A stretch of 64,000 bases of DNA. Origin: Laburnicola sp. R22_1. Taxonomy: Eukaryota; Ascomycota; Dothideomycetes; Pleosporales; Didymosphaeriaceae. The stretch spans positions 2,914,001 to 2,978,000 of the forward strand of contig JACONQ010000008.1 of NCBI GenBank assembly GCA_014281115.1, given 5' to 3'. Both the position numbers and the translations under genes were made by a program. This document shows positions 31,842 through 44,769 of the stretch, piece by piece; the stretch's first letter is position 1, and each line of letters opens with the position of its first letter. The notes under the pieces are model-generated. The model saw only the letters and a list, made by a program, of their open reading frames with translations. It was not told the origin of the DNA and made no database searches.

Positions 31842-34700
31842 GTACCTATTTTCTAGCTATATATTCTTAGTCTATATAGTAACCTATTTTATATAAATAG
31901 CGTTAATATTAGTATCTAGAGGTATTAGTATTTATTTTATAGTAGGAGTAGAGTAGTAGAAAGAAATACCTTTAAATATTCTAACAAAAAAAGCCTCTAT
32001 TACCTCTTAGAGAGCAGCTAGCATAGTAAACTAGAAGCGTAGATATTTCTTATTATTATCTTGCGCTATTTCCTTAACACGGCTATAGAATAGCCTTTTC
32101 CTAATAAGGGGCTTAATACTCTTTTAGTACTTTTTAATTTTTCTAAGCGCAATAGCTATATATTATTAGAATATATATATAATAAATAGCTATAATAATA
32201 ATATACTACCTAGCTTCTAGTAGTGCTTCCTCTTTAGCGTAGTAGGTAGTATTTTGCAAGACGCCTTTCGCGTAGCTTTAGTAGCTAGTAGCTTCTTCTT
32301 TTTTACTTGAGATTTACTAGTAACTAGTTTAGAGTATTTAACTAGCCTAGTGCGTACTATTATCTTAGAAATTAAGGTTATATAGTAGTTAAGGCTGTAG
32401 AGTATTAAAAAAGTAGCTAGGAGGATAGTAAGGTAAAGTAGCTAAGTAGGCAGCAAGGTAAGTAAAGAAAACACGCTAGTGTTATTAGCACCTTGCTTAT
32501 GCGTATAGGCCCCTATAGCTGCTTTTTGTAATAATAATAATATTTTTATTATCTTTATAATATTAACTATAGTTATTATATACTATTATTATACTCTATA
32601 CTATAGCGTCTATTAAAAAAGAGTCTTCTAATATTCTAAAGGGCCTTCTAAGCAGCAGCCTATAAATACTAGCAAATTTTAAGCATAATAAGTAGGAGGG
32701 TCTTACTAAGGTATCTAGTAATTATAGTCTTTTATTACACTATATACTAATATAAATAGGACTTTATATCTAGAAATAAAGAGGTTAGCACTATTCTTTT
32801 ATATTATAGATAAAGTAGTTTTTAGAAACGTTATCCTATTAACTATAAAGTGCTATTTAAAAGTGCACTTAGTAATAGCGCCTATACTATTATATAAAGG
32901 TCTCGCAATATACTCTATAGTAAAGAAGAAAAGGCACTAAACTCTACTAGATTAGCTAATTAAGCTATATAATATTAGCTTAAGAAAAAGCTTTATAATA
33001 ATAAGGACTACTAACTACTTTCTAAAGTGCAAAAGTATTAACAGCTTATATAGAAAAAAATAAGAGCTTATATAGTCCTACTTTAAAAATTAAAAGAGTA
33101 GTATATTATTACATTCTATTATTATATATTAGTTAATTAATAAAGAGTGGGCAACTAGTTAGAGGCGAACCTAATAGCTATGTATAAAAAGTAGAATAAG
33201 ATTAAGAATAAAGTTAATCTAAGGGCCTACTAAGCAGCCCTAGCTAAGCATAGGATTGCCTCTAGTAAGGAAAAAGGCCCTCCCACACTATAGAGTTGCG
33301 CAGATAAATAAATCTTTAATTATAGTAGTGTATATAAAAAGCTCTTACGTAATATATATAAGATAGGCCTAAGAAAGCTTAAGGCTAATAGCTTTAAGAG
33401 TAAGGCTAATAAGAAAAAGTAGGAGAACTTCTACAACAGCGTAGGCAATATAGGTCTAACTACTAAAGAGCTAGTAATAGTTACTAATAAGGAATAGTTA
33501 TAAGTTTATTACACTTATTTATTATATACCTTTACTAATAATTATTAATTGCTGTAAGTCTAGTCCTTCTACTAATCTTATTAACTATAGTAAGAATAGT
33601 ATACTTAATAGTAATAAGGTATATATTAAGGGGAATAACAATAAAGAGTGTAAAGAGAAAATTAAGAATAACAGGGAGAAGCTTAAAGCTTATTTTTAAA
33701 AGCTGCTAAATAGGTACAACTCTAATACTATAGATAAGGATATAGACTTTAAGAGTTTCTTAGACTTTAGGAGCTTAGGTACTAAGGGGGATTTAGATAA
33801 TAAGGAGGGCTTAGGTGCTAAGAGGGTTTTAGATAATAAGGGGGGCTTAGATGCTAAGGGGTTTTTAGACAATAATTAGCGTATAGAATAAGATAAGCTA
33901 GAGTTATAGTTTTGCTATAGCTAATTATTATAGCTAATAATTATATATTAGTTGCTAAGAATACCGCCTATAGTAGTATAGTAATAAGCTAATTGCTACC
34001 TAAAACTAACTCTATAACAAAGGCCTATATACTAGTCTAGATTTAAAACTAACTTATTATTAGTATACTATGCGCTATACACTATTTCTAGCTAACCTTA
34101 ATATTAGTTAAATATCACTATAGTTAATATTATAGAATTTAGTTTATTCTATCCTCTTCTTAAACCACTATTATCTCTAACAACTATTTAACTAGTTATT
34201 ACGTCTTTTTATTACACTAATATCCTTAAGTACTGTATTAAGTGCTACACCTACCCTAGAAATTAATATACAGCCCTATATTAATAAACTAGTTACTTTA
34301 CTACTAGATACTTTCCTTAGATATAGAATCCTAGCCCTATAGGCTAATAGATTAGAAAGTAGGACAATTTGTCTTATCTAATATCCTCCTTTAGACTTTT
34401 ACGAGTTAGAAATAGAAAAAAAGACATTTGCTATATAGGACGCGTAGTAGTCTAATACTTAATAGGCTAAAGATAAACAAACCTATAATCTATACTAAAA
34501 CTCTTACCTTTACATAGGTATTATCTAGACTATATTCTAGGAGGGCGCAAAGTACCCCTCTAGTTATCTATATATATTTTGTCTTAACTGCGGCTATGCA
34601 CTATAATATCTAAGCGTTAACTCTACTAGTACCTAACTAATTAGTACTAAACACCTTATTAATTATATAAGGTCCTAAGTATATATATAGTAGAATAAGC
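31842..34700. other. degenerate AT-rich sequence, unclassified
   Basis: 2.9 kb with heavy CpA depletion. A long readable plus-strand trace exists around 32,980-33,700 (charged, with many Gln-type stops) but I cannot assign it to a family. Holds the 36-bp minisatellite at 33771-33876. Confidence 0.4.
33771..33876 (+). repeat. 36-bp minisatellite, about three units
   Basis: Units at 33771, 33805 and 33841 of the type GCTTAGGTGCTAAGRGGG followed by TTTTAGATAATAAG. Because the period is a multiple of three, it would encode a 12-residue repeat (LGAKRVLDNKGG-like) if read in frame. Confidence 0.85.
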
Positions 34701-34879
34701 CTATTTATAAAAGGACTTTTACTTCCTAGTATAAAAAAAGCATATAGCTATTTTATATTCTATATACTCTTTATAGGCGTTTAAAACTAAGCTTATATAG
34801 ATAGTAATTAATAATAACTAGTCCTTTCAAATAGTAGAGTAACTATCCTTTTAATACTTTCTTTATTTTCTTAGATCTA

Positions 34880-36690
34880 ACACTGTAATAACTAGCTATT
34901 ATAGGTTCTACTAGATATTTCTAAATAAATTTAATGCTACTAAGGCAGCTATTCTTAGCAATATTAGTAGGGCAACTAAACTCTCTATTTCGCTTAACGC
35001 GTAGTCTGCGGCTAATTACCTTAGCATTCTAGCTATTAATAGTTACTATATTAATAATGCTTAGTAGCTTAAAAAGAAGCTGTTTAACTTTATACTAATA
35101 CGTAGCAGCTATACTAGAGTATTAATAATATTAGAGGTACTATAGGTTCTTAACGATATAGGAACTGCGTAAAAGCTCCTAGTAATTATATATAATAATA
35201 CTAGTAATAGTAGCACCCTAGCTTAGAGCATCCAGTACAAACTATTAGAGAAGAATATTATCTAGAACTAAAAAGAAAATATAATCCTATATCTTACTTA
35301 TATTATTAACCTTATAGTTTAAGATATTATCTATTACCTTAAGTTATTAGCGCCTATTAATTTTAACTCTAGAGAGATGCTATAGCGGCGATATGTAAAT
35401 AAAATCTAGGCGCAGATATCTATCCTAAATTTTCTTTGCAAGGTACGTTAGCTATTATTATAGAAAGTTATTATAGGAAGTTATTATAGACTAACTAGCG
35501 CATAGCTCTATTCTATTTGCATTGTAATTAACTAGTTACTATAGCAATTTAAGCAATTTCTTATAATATAGAGTAGCACACTACTAAAGAAGCAATTATA
35601 TATAATCTAAAATATCTAAATAAGATAGAACTCTACGTATAATATATGCAAGCGCACACTAAAGCTTTAGGCGAATATTAATATACAGCTAGAGAAGAAG
35701 ATTGCAATAAAGATAACTAGAAGATTAAACGCTTTTACTTATAGCAACACTATAGAGGTAGACTTTAAAGACCTTAAAAAACTTTAACTATTAGCCCTAA
35801 AATAGTTATATCTTAAGTTAATTATCTCTATACTCTAAAAGTTTAAAGAGGCTATAAACTTTCTAAGTAAGAACTAAAAATCCTAGGTTCTATGTATCTA
35901 GCTTATATATAACTAGTTCTTTAATTTTCTAAATAAGATAAATAATAAGCTTATTAAAAGTTAAATAATATTAGATAGCTAGAAGCTATATAGGCTGTAC
36001 CTAAGATAGAATAAGAGAAGTTGCGCAAGTATTACTTAAGGATAGGTAAGGAGAAGAGTTTCTTATTTAACTACATAACAATATTAGATTCTTTGCAAAA
36101 GCTTATAGTGTATAAGGTATTATAATTATAGCTATTTCTTATAGTTATATGCTAATAGTTATATAGGATAAAATATAGGAGATCTAGGATAAGTATATAT
36201 ACTACTAATAGTTCCTAGAGTACCTTAATTACTATAATAGCCTAATAGCTAGAGACCCTATTCTAGTCTTAAATGCTAACCTAAAATAGTTATAAGGTAG
36301 TGAATAGTTTTAAAAGCCTCCTTTGCTACCAAGTTTATAGTCTAGTAGCCTCTCTATCTCTAGCTAAAGTTTAGCTACGCTAGATATTAATTATAACTTA
36401 GGCCTAACTTAGATAGAAGGAGAAATATACCTAAGTACTTCTATAGTTAAAAAGGATAATAGGTTTAATTTGCTAGTGTAGTAGAAAGTTTATTAAATAT
36501 CTTACTTCTAACTTATATAGGTTATAAAGAATATTCTAATAGTGTAAATTTTATAGGTAGGTGTTAAGTGCATTTTTAACACTAGTAGGGATATAATTAG
36601 GGATTAAAGATATAATTATACTGCTTAAATTATTTAAAAGGTTATAATAGTTAAGTTTATAATAGCTAATAAGTAATCTATAAAGTTATT
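34880..36690 (+). pseudogene. hAT-family transposase remnant
   Basis: Read through its stops, the plus strand gives the hAT order: KFNATKAAILSNISRATKLS and a SISLNAQSA segment (originally DTWTS-like), LAINSYYI, VLNDIGTA, a VINLIVQDII segment, a RWNSTYNICKRTLKL segment near 35,609-35,680 (the Trp codon is now TAG), and the C-terminal dimerisation block near 36,420-36,680 with an ILAVPA...ERIFNTGRD pattern now reading ILIVQI...KCIFNTSRD. Dozens of stops, mostly at Gln or Trp sites. Ends and TIRs not identified. Fungal Restless-like hAT elements are the closest type I can name. Confidence 0.8.
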
Positions 36691-37054
36691 AGATTCTAAT
36701 ATAGGGAGAATAATTTAGAGAACATAGTGCTATTAAATAAGAGGGATAATTTGTATAAGCTGCTAGTTAATAAGAAGACTATTAAAACTATATAAGGTTT
36801 TAAGGTTTTAGATAGTAAGCCACTAACTTCTTTTTACTAGGGGCAGTTACTGTAAAAGCAGTTAAGGCCTTACCGCTACTACGGCGTTAGCAATAATAAG
36901 ACATAATAAATATACATATTAATAGTAAAATAGCGTTAATTTTACTTTTACTTAGATCTCTTTTCTTATATACCTTTAGAGAGTACCTAAAGTTACTAAT
37001 CTTATTACTATTAATTTTATATAATATAAGTTACGTAATCCTAATAGGTACTCT

Positions 37055-37205
37055 AATCTAACCTATACTTAGAAGTCTATACGACCTAACCTAATCTATA
37101 TCTAGGGTCTGTGCGATCTAACCTAACCTATACTTAGGGTCTATACGACCCTAACTTAATCTATACCTAGGGTCTATGCGACCCCAACCTAACCCTATAT
37201 CTAAG
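37055..37205. repeat. tandem array, unit about 35 bp
   Basis: Four to five variants of CTATACCTAGGGTCTATGCGACCC joined by CTAACCTAA. Lies between the hAT and gypsy remnants. Richer in GC than its flanks. Confidence 0.8.
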
Positions 37206-38202
37206 CTAGGTACCCCGAACCTATTTACTAGCCTATATAGCTATAAGCTATGGACTAGAGTAATAACTTTTATTTAATAAAGTATAGATAGTAGTAATTA
37301 TATAATATCACTCTTTGTCTTTAAAGATTTCTAGCTATAAGACTATTTAAACTTAGTATTATTAGTAAGTGTTATTATTGCCTTTAGGTAAGTTACCTAG
37401 ATAGTGTATTAAGGCGTTAACTTTTATATCTTATTTACTAGGGCAGTACTAAATATAAAAATTAAACTTAGCTAGAAACTCTTCTTATTACACTAATTAT
37501 TAATTAAGCTACTTACTAGTTATAAAGTACTATAAAGTAAGATAATTAGTAATAATATTAATAAAATTCTAGATACTTAATAGCTTAGATTTCTATTCTT
37601 TAAAGGCGTATATAATAGCTAGAAGCTTCTTATTATAGATTTTATAGTTATACTCTATAGAGTTTATTTTATATAATAAGTACGTAATAGACTATAGTAC
37701 GCCCTATCTATTCTTTTATAATAGTATTACTATAGTAACAAAATCTAATATATTAGTCTCTAGCTAGGTTTTCATATCTAAGTTAAAATAGACTAGGATA
37801 GGTACTATGATAAAGGCCTACTTAAGTGCTTTAAACGCAGTTGCTATAGAAGTCTCTAGTTTAATAGGCTAGTTCTTTAGCGTATTATCTTTAGTTAAAT
37901 TTATTAGTAAGTAAGTAATATAATTAAAACTTTTAATAAATTATTAGTAGAAGGTTACAAAACTTAAAAAAGCCTATATATCTTTAAGTAACTATAGTAG
38001 CTACTAGTTATATACTATCTAAACCTTTTTAGGATCTATTTTAATACTCTTAGTAGTTAATATAATCTCTAAGTACTTAATCTTCTTAACTTTAAATTAA
38101 CACTTATTAATATTTAGGTATAAACTAGCTTGTCTAAGTTTATTAACTACAGTCTATACGTATTTAATATAATCCTCCTTAGTTTTACTATATATAAGTA
38201 TA

Positions 38203-39183
38203 TATTAGGAAATTTTTTATACGCGTATAAGTATCTAGGGCACCTAAGCGACTCTGTGTAAGACTGCGCACGCCTACGCACTAAATATGCTTAGAGCGCA
38301 CTAGCCATACTACTTTTTTCTTAGTGTACGTATGCGTAAGGTTGTGTAAGAATATACACCTATTCCGCCAGTATACCTAAAGTAGCTAGGGTAGCTAGGG
38401 TACCCTAGGTGCCTATATTACCTATAAAATACTAATTAATAAGCAAATAAAGCTCTTTAATTAGCTAAAATTTAAAAAAGCGTAGTAAGCTACATAGTAA
38501 GCTACTTAGTAAGCTTAAAAAAGATTTTTTAAAGTATAAAGTTAAAGTCTCTTACTAGATAGTAATTACTAGTTAATATAATAGTACTAATTACTAGCGT
38601 ATTATATAGAACTTCTACCTAATCCTAAATTCTAGGTTTTGTAGGTTTAAAAATAGAAAAAATATAGTTTTATAATTATTTAAAAGAATTAGTTTAGGCG
38701 AAAATTAGTGGCTTAGCAAAGAACACTATTTTAAAAAGTATAAACTTTAATAACTTTTTAACTACTTTACTTTTATTAAAACCTTTTTCAAAATTTAAAT
38801 AACATATTATTAGTACTATATTTATATATATAAATATTACGTAATATATATAATAGCTAGTAAAAGAAAGAGTTTTAAATTAATTACTAACTAATTACGT
38901 AATAAAAATAGTATTTTTAAATTAAATAATTAATGACTAGTATTTCCTCTATAGATCTATTAAAAAAATTAAAATTATAGCTTTACGAGTAAAAAAGTTA
39001 TAAAGCTTTTAAAAAATTACTTATTTAAACTATTTGTGCACATCTGCGCAAGTCTGCGCATATCTACGCATCTCTAAGCATTTTTGTGCTAGCAAATTGC
39101 TTATATAAAAATGTGCAAGTATGCGTATATCTGCATACGTCTGCGCACAGTTAAGTAGCCTCTCTAGAAAAAAATTCCTAATG
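38203..39183. mobile_element. 981-bp TA-flanked DNA element, probably non-autonomous
   Basis: Removing 38203-39183 plus one TA restores a continuous gypsy RT reading frame, so the ends are known to the base. TA duplications at 38201-38202 and 39184-39185. TIRs of about 16 bp: left TATTAGGAAATTTTTT, right (reverse complement) CATTAGGAATTTTTTT; the first-base difference is a CpA-to-TpA change. Interior holds ACGC/TGCG-rich stretches and a 10-bp quasi-repeat near 39,041-39,085 but no transposase that I recognise. Confidence 0.85.
39041..39085. repeat. 10-bp quasi-tandem repeat inside the 981-bp element
   Basis: Four to five units of the type ATCTGCGCAA. Seen directly; a similar unit recurs near 39,120-39,150. 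Confidence 0.7.
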
Positions 39184-39227
39184 TATTATCTAAGTAAGCT
39201 ATATAGAAGTTATCTAGGTATTATTAT

Positions 39228-39415
39228 TATTAAAGGAAAACTAGTTAGAATCTCGGATTTAGTAAGCAAATTAGATAGGATTACTATATAAAAAAGAAAG
39301 CTAAAGGGCTAGACTATATATACGCTTATAGAAAAGAAGTAGGGCTAAAATAGTACTGCTTATATACTTATAGGCACGTAATTACACTTAGTTAGAGCCT
39401 TATTTTTATAATACA
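39228..39415 (-). repeat. 188-bp LTR, copy 1 (3' LTR of a minus-strand element)
   Basis: 188 bp, about 90% identical to 57972-58159 with mostly transition differences, both starting TATTAAAGG (from TG) and ending ATACA or ATATA. The adjacent CCCCCTC at 39416-39422 is a GAGGGGG polypurine tract on the minus strand, which marks this as a 3' LTR in minus orientation. Confidence 0.85.
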
Positions 39416-42080
39416 CCCCCTCGATAGGCTGTATAAGTAGCGCGCCTACTTATATAATAAATCTTAGAATAATTCTACCTCTAATTAGCTTATAAATTAG
39501 GTATCTAACTAAGCAACTAATTAGTTACTATAGCGTAATTTAAGTGTTTACAGTTATATAAGCCTATAATAGCCCTTTATTAATAATAAAACTCTACTTA
39601 TCTACTCTTTATCTTTTTGCTTAGTTCCTCTAGTTAAGTTTTTATAAGAGTAAGTTAATTATTCTTACCTTCTATTTCTTACTTTAATAATTATAAACTA
39701 CTAACTAGTATTTATAAAATATACTAATTAACGCGTCTATAAAGTTTTAAATAAAGCTTATTTAAGAAAAGTATAAATAGGAGGCTAAAAAAATACAAAA
39801 TTAAGTTAATTAACTTGCAACGCGCCGCTCTAATTGCTTATTAAATAAGACTTCTAATAAGGTTACTCCTAATCATCTAAAGAAAACAATATATAAGAAA
39901 AAGGCAAAAACCTAAAAGCATAATTAATCCTAATTATCTAAGCGTTCTAAGCCTATTAAGGACTTTTTCTAATCTTATAAGAAGTTTTCGCAATTAAAGA
40001 ATACTAATTAAAACCCCCCTAAAGCTACTTCTTTAAGCAGCTTTAAGTTTAAGAATAAGCCTAAAACTTATAAAAATAAGAAGCTTAAGAAAGATAAGCT
40101 TAGTTTAGCCTTTAATTAATTATATAGCCCTAAGTATAGATATTTATATATTATATGCTTTAAATCTTATCTCTCTAGTAGCTTAGATAGTAGATATTTT
40201 AAGAATACGTTAACTAAATACTTAAACACATATTATTATTATTATGTGTTTAGATATGTGTGTAAGCTATTATATAAAAACCTAATTATTTTTAGTAATT
40301 CTTCTTTACTAATATTTTTAAGGCCTAAAGAGCTTAAACATAAGGCTTATAGATGTATTTAGCATTAGGCAAATAATACTTTAGTATATAATTATGTGTA
40401 TTTAGTTAATTATTTATTAATTTTTATAGTACTAATCTTCTTATATTAATTTTATTAAAAGCCTTAAAGAATGCCTAAAGATATATTTAAGCAAGAAAAG
40501 ATAAAGGAAGATAGTGCTCTATCTTCTACTCCGCTCTTAGATAAGGGTAATAATTACTAGTCTTTTTAGGAGGTCTAAGTACTTCTATCTAGGCTAAGAA
40601 TATTTCTATAGGTCTAATTAATCTTACTTAACTAAATGCTACTAAATAAGCGCTTTTAACTTATAACATAAGTTATTGTATATTAGTGCCTAATTATAAT
40701 TTATCTAGTTAGAGTTCTTAGTATAGTACTACTTAGACTAGTCTAGCTATATAGCAAGATTATATAATACTAAATTAGCTAATTAACTAATATTCTAATT
40801 AGTCTAGTCCTAAGGTTATAATTAATAAGTAATAGTCTACTTAGGTCCCTATTAGTAAAAATCTACTTTACCTATATTAGATTACTAAGACACACTTAGT
40901 AAAGGATAAGATTGCTTATAAAACTAGTAACTTCTTAAAGTATAATACTAATACTACTACTATAAATAAGCTTTGCACTCTCTTAAATAGTGCTTAATTT
41001 ACTTTAGTTAGCCTTATATAGTATTTTCCTTTAAAGAAGCTTACTATGCACATTTTAGACTTAACTAGTTAATCTAGTATAGTAGCTACTTAGCTTAAGT
41101 AAGAATTTAAGATATCCTTAAAGTAAAAGATTATTAATCTAACTAAGTCTATTACTCTTCTATAGAATAAGATTATTACTAGGTAAAAGGATTAGAGTTA
41201 TTTAGTTAGTTCTAATTATAATTCCTTATTTAGCAGCTTCTTAGATATTAATTCTAAATAGCTAGTAATCTAATTATTAAGGCTTCTAAATAGCGGATAC
41301 TAGTACTCCTACTAATAGTCTTTAAGAACAACTTAAGCATTATGCTTTATCTAATAATTAGTAACTAGCTTAGACTTAATTTTCTATTCTAAAGCTATAG
41401 AATCTAGTAGGGCTATTTAGATTGCATAGTACAAATTATTAGAATTATAAAAGTTAGCGCGCTTTATTACTTAGTAATTAATTTCTTAGCCCTTTTAATC
41501 GCTCTAGAACTACTAGTTTCGCTTACCAAAGTAGTAGATATAGCCCTTAAGCTGCTTATAAGTTCTCTTATTCCTACTATAGAAGTTTTTTTAATATAGT
41601 ACTAATTATTTAGACGATCTAGCTACTAGTTCTAATCTAGCTAATAATCTATTTATAAATCCCGCACTATCTATTAAGTAGCCCTAATTGCAGCCTATAC
41701 GCACTAACCCTAATAATAACACTTGCGTAGATTTGCTAAAAGAATCTTCTTTCTACTTAATAATAAAAAAGCTACTAGATCTAAATAGCGCTCCCTACTA
41801 AAGCTAGACTAATCTAGGCTTGTATAGTCCTAAGCGTTATATAGCTACTTATAATATCTTATTAACTTATTAAACTACTATAATTAGAAACTAGTATAAG
41901 CTTCTTAAGAAGTTGTTTAATCTTCTTTTAAAAAAGTAATTGTTTAGATTTTCTTAGATTGTATATAATAGGCGTTAATCTGCGTTTATCTAGTCTTATA
42001 TTAGAATCTTATTTACCTAGGTCTACTAAATAGGTAGTAGCTCTATAGAGTTTAAATTTATAATTAGTTTATAACTTATA
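39416..42080. other. unexplained 2.7 kb between copia RNase H and the 3' LTR
   Basis: No recognised domain. A plus-strand trace near 39,980-40,200 is Lys/Asn-rich, reminiscent of a gag basic region, but I cannot place it. It may be another nested fragment or an extra region of the element. Confidence 0.35.
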
Positions 42081-42089
42081 CTCCCTTTA

Positions 42090-43620
42090 TAATAATTTTG
42101 CTTATATTCTTAAAATTTAGAAGCTCTTTAAAGTAAGTAAACTACTATTAAGTAAGCGCTTTTATAGGTCTATCTACTAGCATATTGCTTATTCTTAGGT
42201 AGGTAACTTTAAATAATCCTTTTATATATTCTTAATATAGCCATATATTCTAGATATTAATATAGCGCAGATAAGTGTTAATGCGTTTATTCTTTCTAAT
42301 TACTAGTCTAATTATTTATTAATTATTATAAAAAAGTTCTATATATATCCTAAATTAAGCTTAAGTTTCTTAAAGAACTACTTTAGTGCTGTTACTTTTT
42401 GCTTATATACTTAAGTGCAAGTAGCTTAGCTTTAGTAGTAGAAGTTATAATTATACTCTAATAAGTAGCCTTCTAGAGTATTACTCTACTATAGAGCATA
42501 ACTATATGTTTATAAAATAATCCCTAAGTTTCTAAATTATTTGCAAATAAAGTATTGCTGCAAATTATAAGATTAGGTCTATTATATTAGCTATACTAAA
42601 TAGATTACTAGCGCGTTCTCTAAAGATATATAATTACTTAGTTAACTATAATAAAATATTATTTGCTTAGATTTATTAGAAAGTGCAAAAGCTTTAAAAC
42701 AGTAAACGCAATATTAGGCCTAAGTATAATCGCTATATATAGTATTAATTTAATACGTTTCTAGTAGCTCTTAATCTTCTACTTAGTTGCTTCTCCTATA
42801 TTCTTTATAAGCTCTTCTAATAAAAGAGACGTTATAGGAAAGCTTCTACTATCTTTAAGATTAAATGTCTTTATAATCTTATTAATATAGGTATTATAAA
42901 TAATTGTAATTGTTCTATTCTTATAATCTTAGATTACTTAAACGTCTAGAAACTATTTAACTAGTCTATAGTTTTTAATTTTATATTTCGCTTTAATATA
43001 GCTTTAGAGCTTTTATACCTCTACTTTATAAGCTTTAGTAAAGATTAGAAGTATATTATTAATATAAAAAAGTACTAAGGTTTTGCAATCTTCGCTTATA
43101 AATAAATAAGATTCTTCTTTTAAGGCTATAAGTCCTATAGATCTTGGTAATTTTAAGAACTCTTTATACTAGAGTAGTGCTAAGTCTCTTAATCTATATA
43201 GAGCTTAATTAAGGGATACGCACTTACTATGCTACTTAAACCTATTTAGAAGCTTATAGATAACTAGGTTATTAGCTATAATATAAGTGTTTAAGAACGC
43301 TCCTACTATATTATATTAAATAATTTCTAGATTATATTTTATTGTAATTGCTATTATAGTTCTAAATAACTATACTATAAGTATTGCTATATAGGTTAAC
43401 TATAGCAAGTTCTTAATCTAGAAATAACCTCTTATAATAATTTAAGCCTTACACTTTAGAAAGTACATATTTTAATTAAACTTGTAGGTCTGAACCCACT
43501 TTAATAGGAGTGGTTGTCTAGCAGCTTATGCTTAATTAATTACTATCTAGGTTTCTTTCTTCTTAAGTGTAGCGATTTTAATATAGAAGGCTTACTTAAA
43601 AAGCTTTCTAAGTAGATAAT
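42090..43620 (-). pseudogene. Ty1/copia reverse transcriptase-RNase H remnant
   Basis: Reading the minus strand from about 43,600 downward: ALYRLRDLALLQYKEFLK, GLIALKEESYLFISEDCK, TLVLFYINNILLIF (the FYVDDIL catalytic motif with both Asp now Asn, near 43,050-43,070), KTFNLKDSRSFPITSLLLEE, LILYIAIILRPNIAF, then RNase H with a TIITSTTKAKLLALAQ segment (the family's TTSTTEAELLAL) ending near 42,090. Stops are at Gln/Trp-type positions. A Ty1/copia pol end is clear. Confidence 0.88.
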
Positions 43621-43900
43621 TAGTAAGATATTTCTATAAGGTAGGCGGCTTTAGCAGCTTGTCTCTATATAGATAAGTAGAAGGTAATACCTTTAGTATC
43701 TTTTTATATATTACTATAGTAACTAAAAAATTTATTATAGTATACTTTTAGTGCTTAGCCTAGGCTCTCTATACTTCTAATATATATATATATATAGAAA
43801 ATTATCTTAAAGATCTTTTATTATATATCTAGCAATTAGTGTATATATACCTAATTTACTTTCTAGCTAATTAGTAGTATTGTTATATTTGTTTATACGC

Positions 43901-44162
43901 TGTACAGGCAAGGGCGCCTAAGAGTATTAAGGTTTTAATATTGCCGCACAATAGTATTACGTAGGAATTATATAATGCCTATGCGCCGCAGGATCTTCTT
44001 TTTTCTATCTGCACTCTCTCTAGAAGCAAGTAATTAATACTAAGTTATTCTATTATATTATTTTCTTTTCCTTATATAATTATCCTGTATACTCTTTACA
44101 CTTACTAATACAGAGTATTAGATATTAATATCTATATAGCTAGCCGTAGAGCCTATTTAATA
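43901..44162 (+). repeat. 5' LTR of the plus-strand copia
   Basis: Matches 53233-53515 over its length, including GGATCTTCTT, AGAAGCAAG, ATAATTATCCTGTA and CAGAGTATTAGATATTAAT. Begins TGTACA; a 7-bp indel follows that start in the other copy. Confidence 0.82.
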
Positions 44163-44769
44163 CTAATTAGTAGTTAACTAACTCTTAACTATAAATTAGT
44201 AAGAGTAAAGATAGATCGCACAAGTTATTATTAGCTATACAATTTATTTCGCATACTCTATTCTCTATACGCAAGAGGATAGTAGACTAAAAACTTTATA
44301 GAGTATTAAGTAGATGTTACTGCTATATAAAATAAAGGAAGCAATTATATAAGATATTATTAGCTATATAATTTGTTTTGTTATACTCTATCCTCTATAT
44401 ATAAGAGAATAGCAAATTAAACCTTTATAAAGTTAGTAAGTAGATATTGCTACTATATAAAATATAGGAAGCAATTATATAAGACGTATAAAATCTATTC
44501 TTATTTATAGGAATAGCAAATTAACTCTTTTACTAAGTTAGTAAGTAGATATTCCTACTATATAAGATTTAAGAGGAGATAGTGCACTAAGCACACTACT
44601 AGTAACTGTATAAAGACATAGTTAGATAATAATAAACTCTAATAAAGTGCAACCCTCTATATAACTAATCTATTAAATAAACTAGTTATATAATAGCTAC
44701 TTCTACTACCTTATAAAAAGCCTTTACCGTCTTACACAAAGTCTCTATTACCTTATAAAATAATACTAA

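Larger units (their letters stand above)
37250..39227 (-). pseudogene. Ty3/gypsy reverse transcriptase-RNase H remnant, split by an insertion
   Basis: The minus strand from 38,202 down to about 37,290 reads as gypsy RT and RNase H: ILIYSKTKEDYIKYV, LYLNINKCQFKVKKIKYLE, IQAFLSFVTFYQQFIK, then RNase H-type NYKIYNKKLLAIIYAFKEQ and FNFYIQYCPSKQDIKVNAL. The upstream end, LDNFYIAYLDN, lies at about 39,184-39,220. The 981-bp element at 38203-39183 separates the two halves exactly at the YLDD catalytic motif (second Asp already reads Asn). The RT upstream of this point is missing; the frame ends at the LTR beginning 39228. Confidence 0.85.

Noticed and set aside
39041..39150. TCTGCGCA repeats as a CRISPR-like array
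   Set aside because: Period of 10 bp without spacers, inside a TIR-bounded eukaryotic element.
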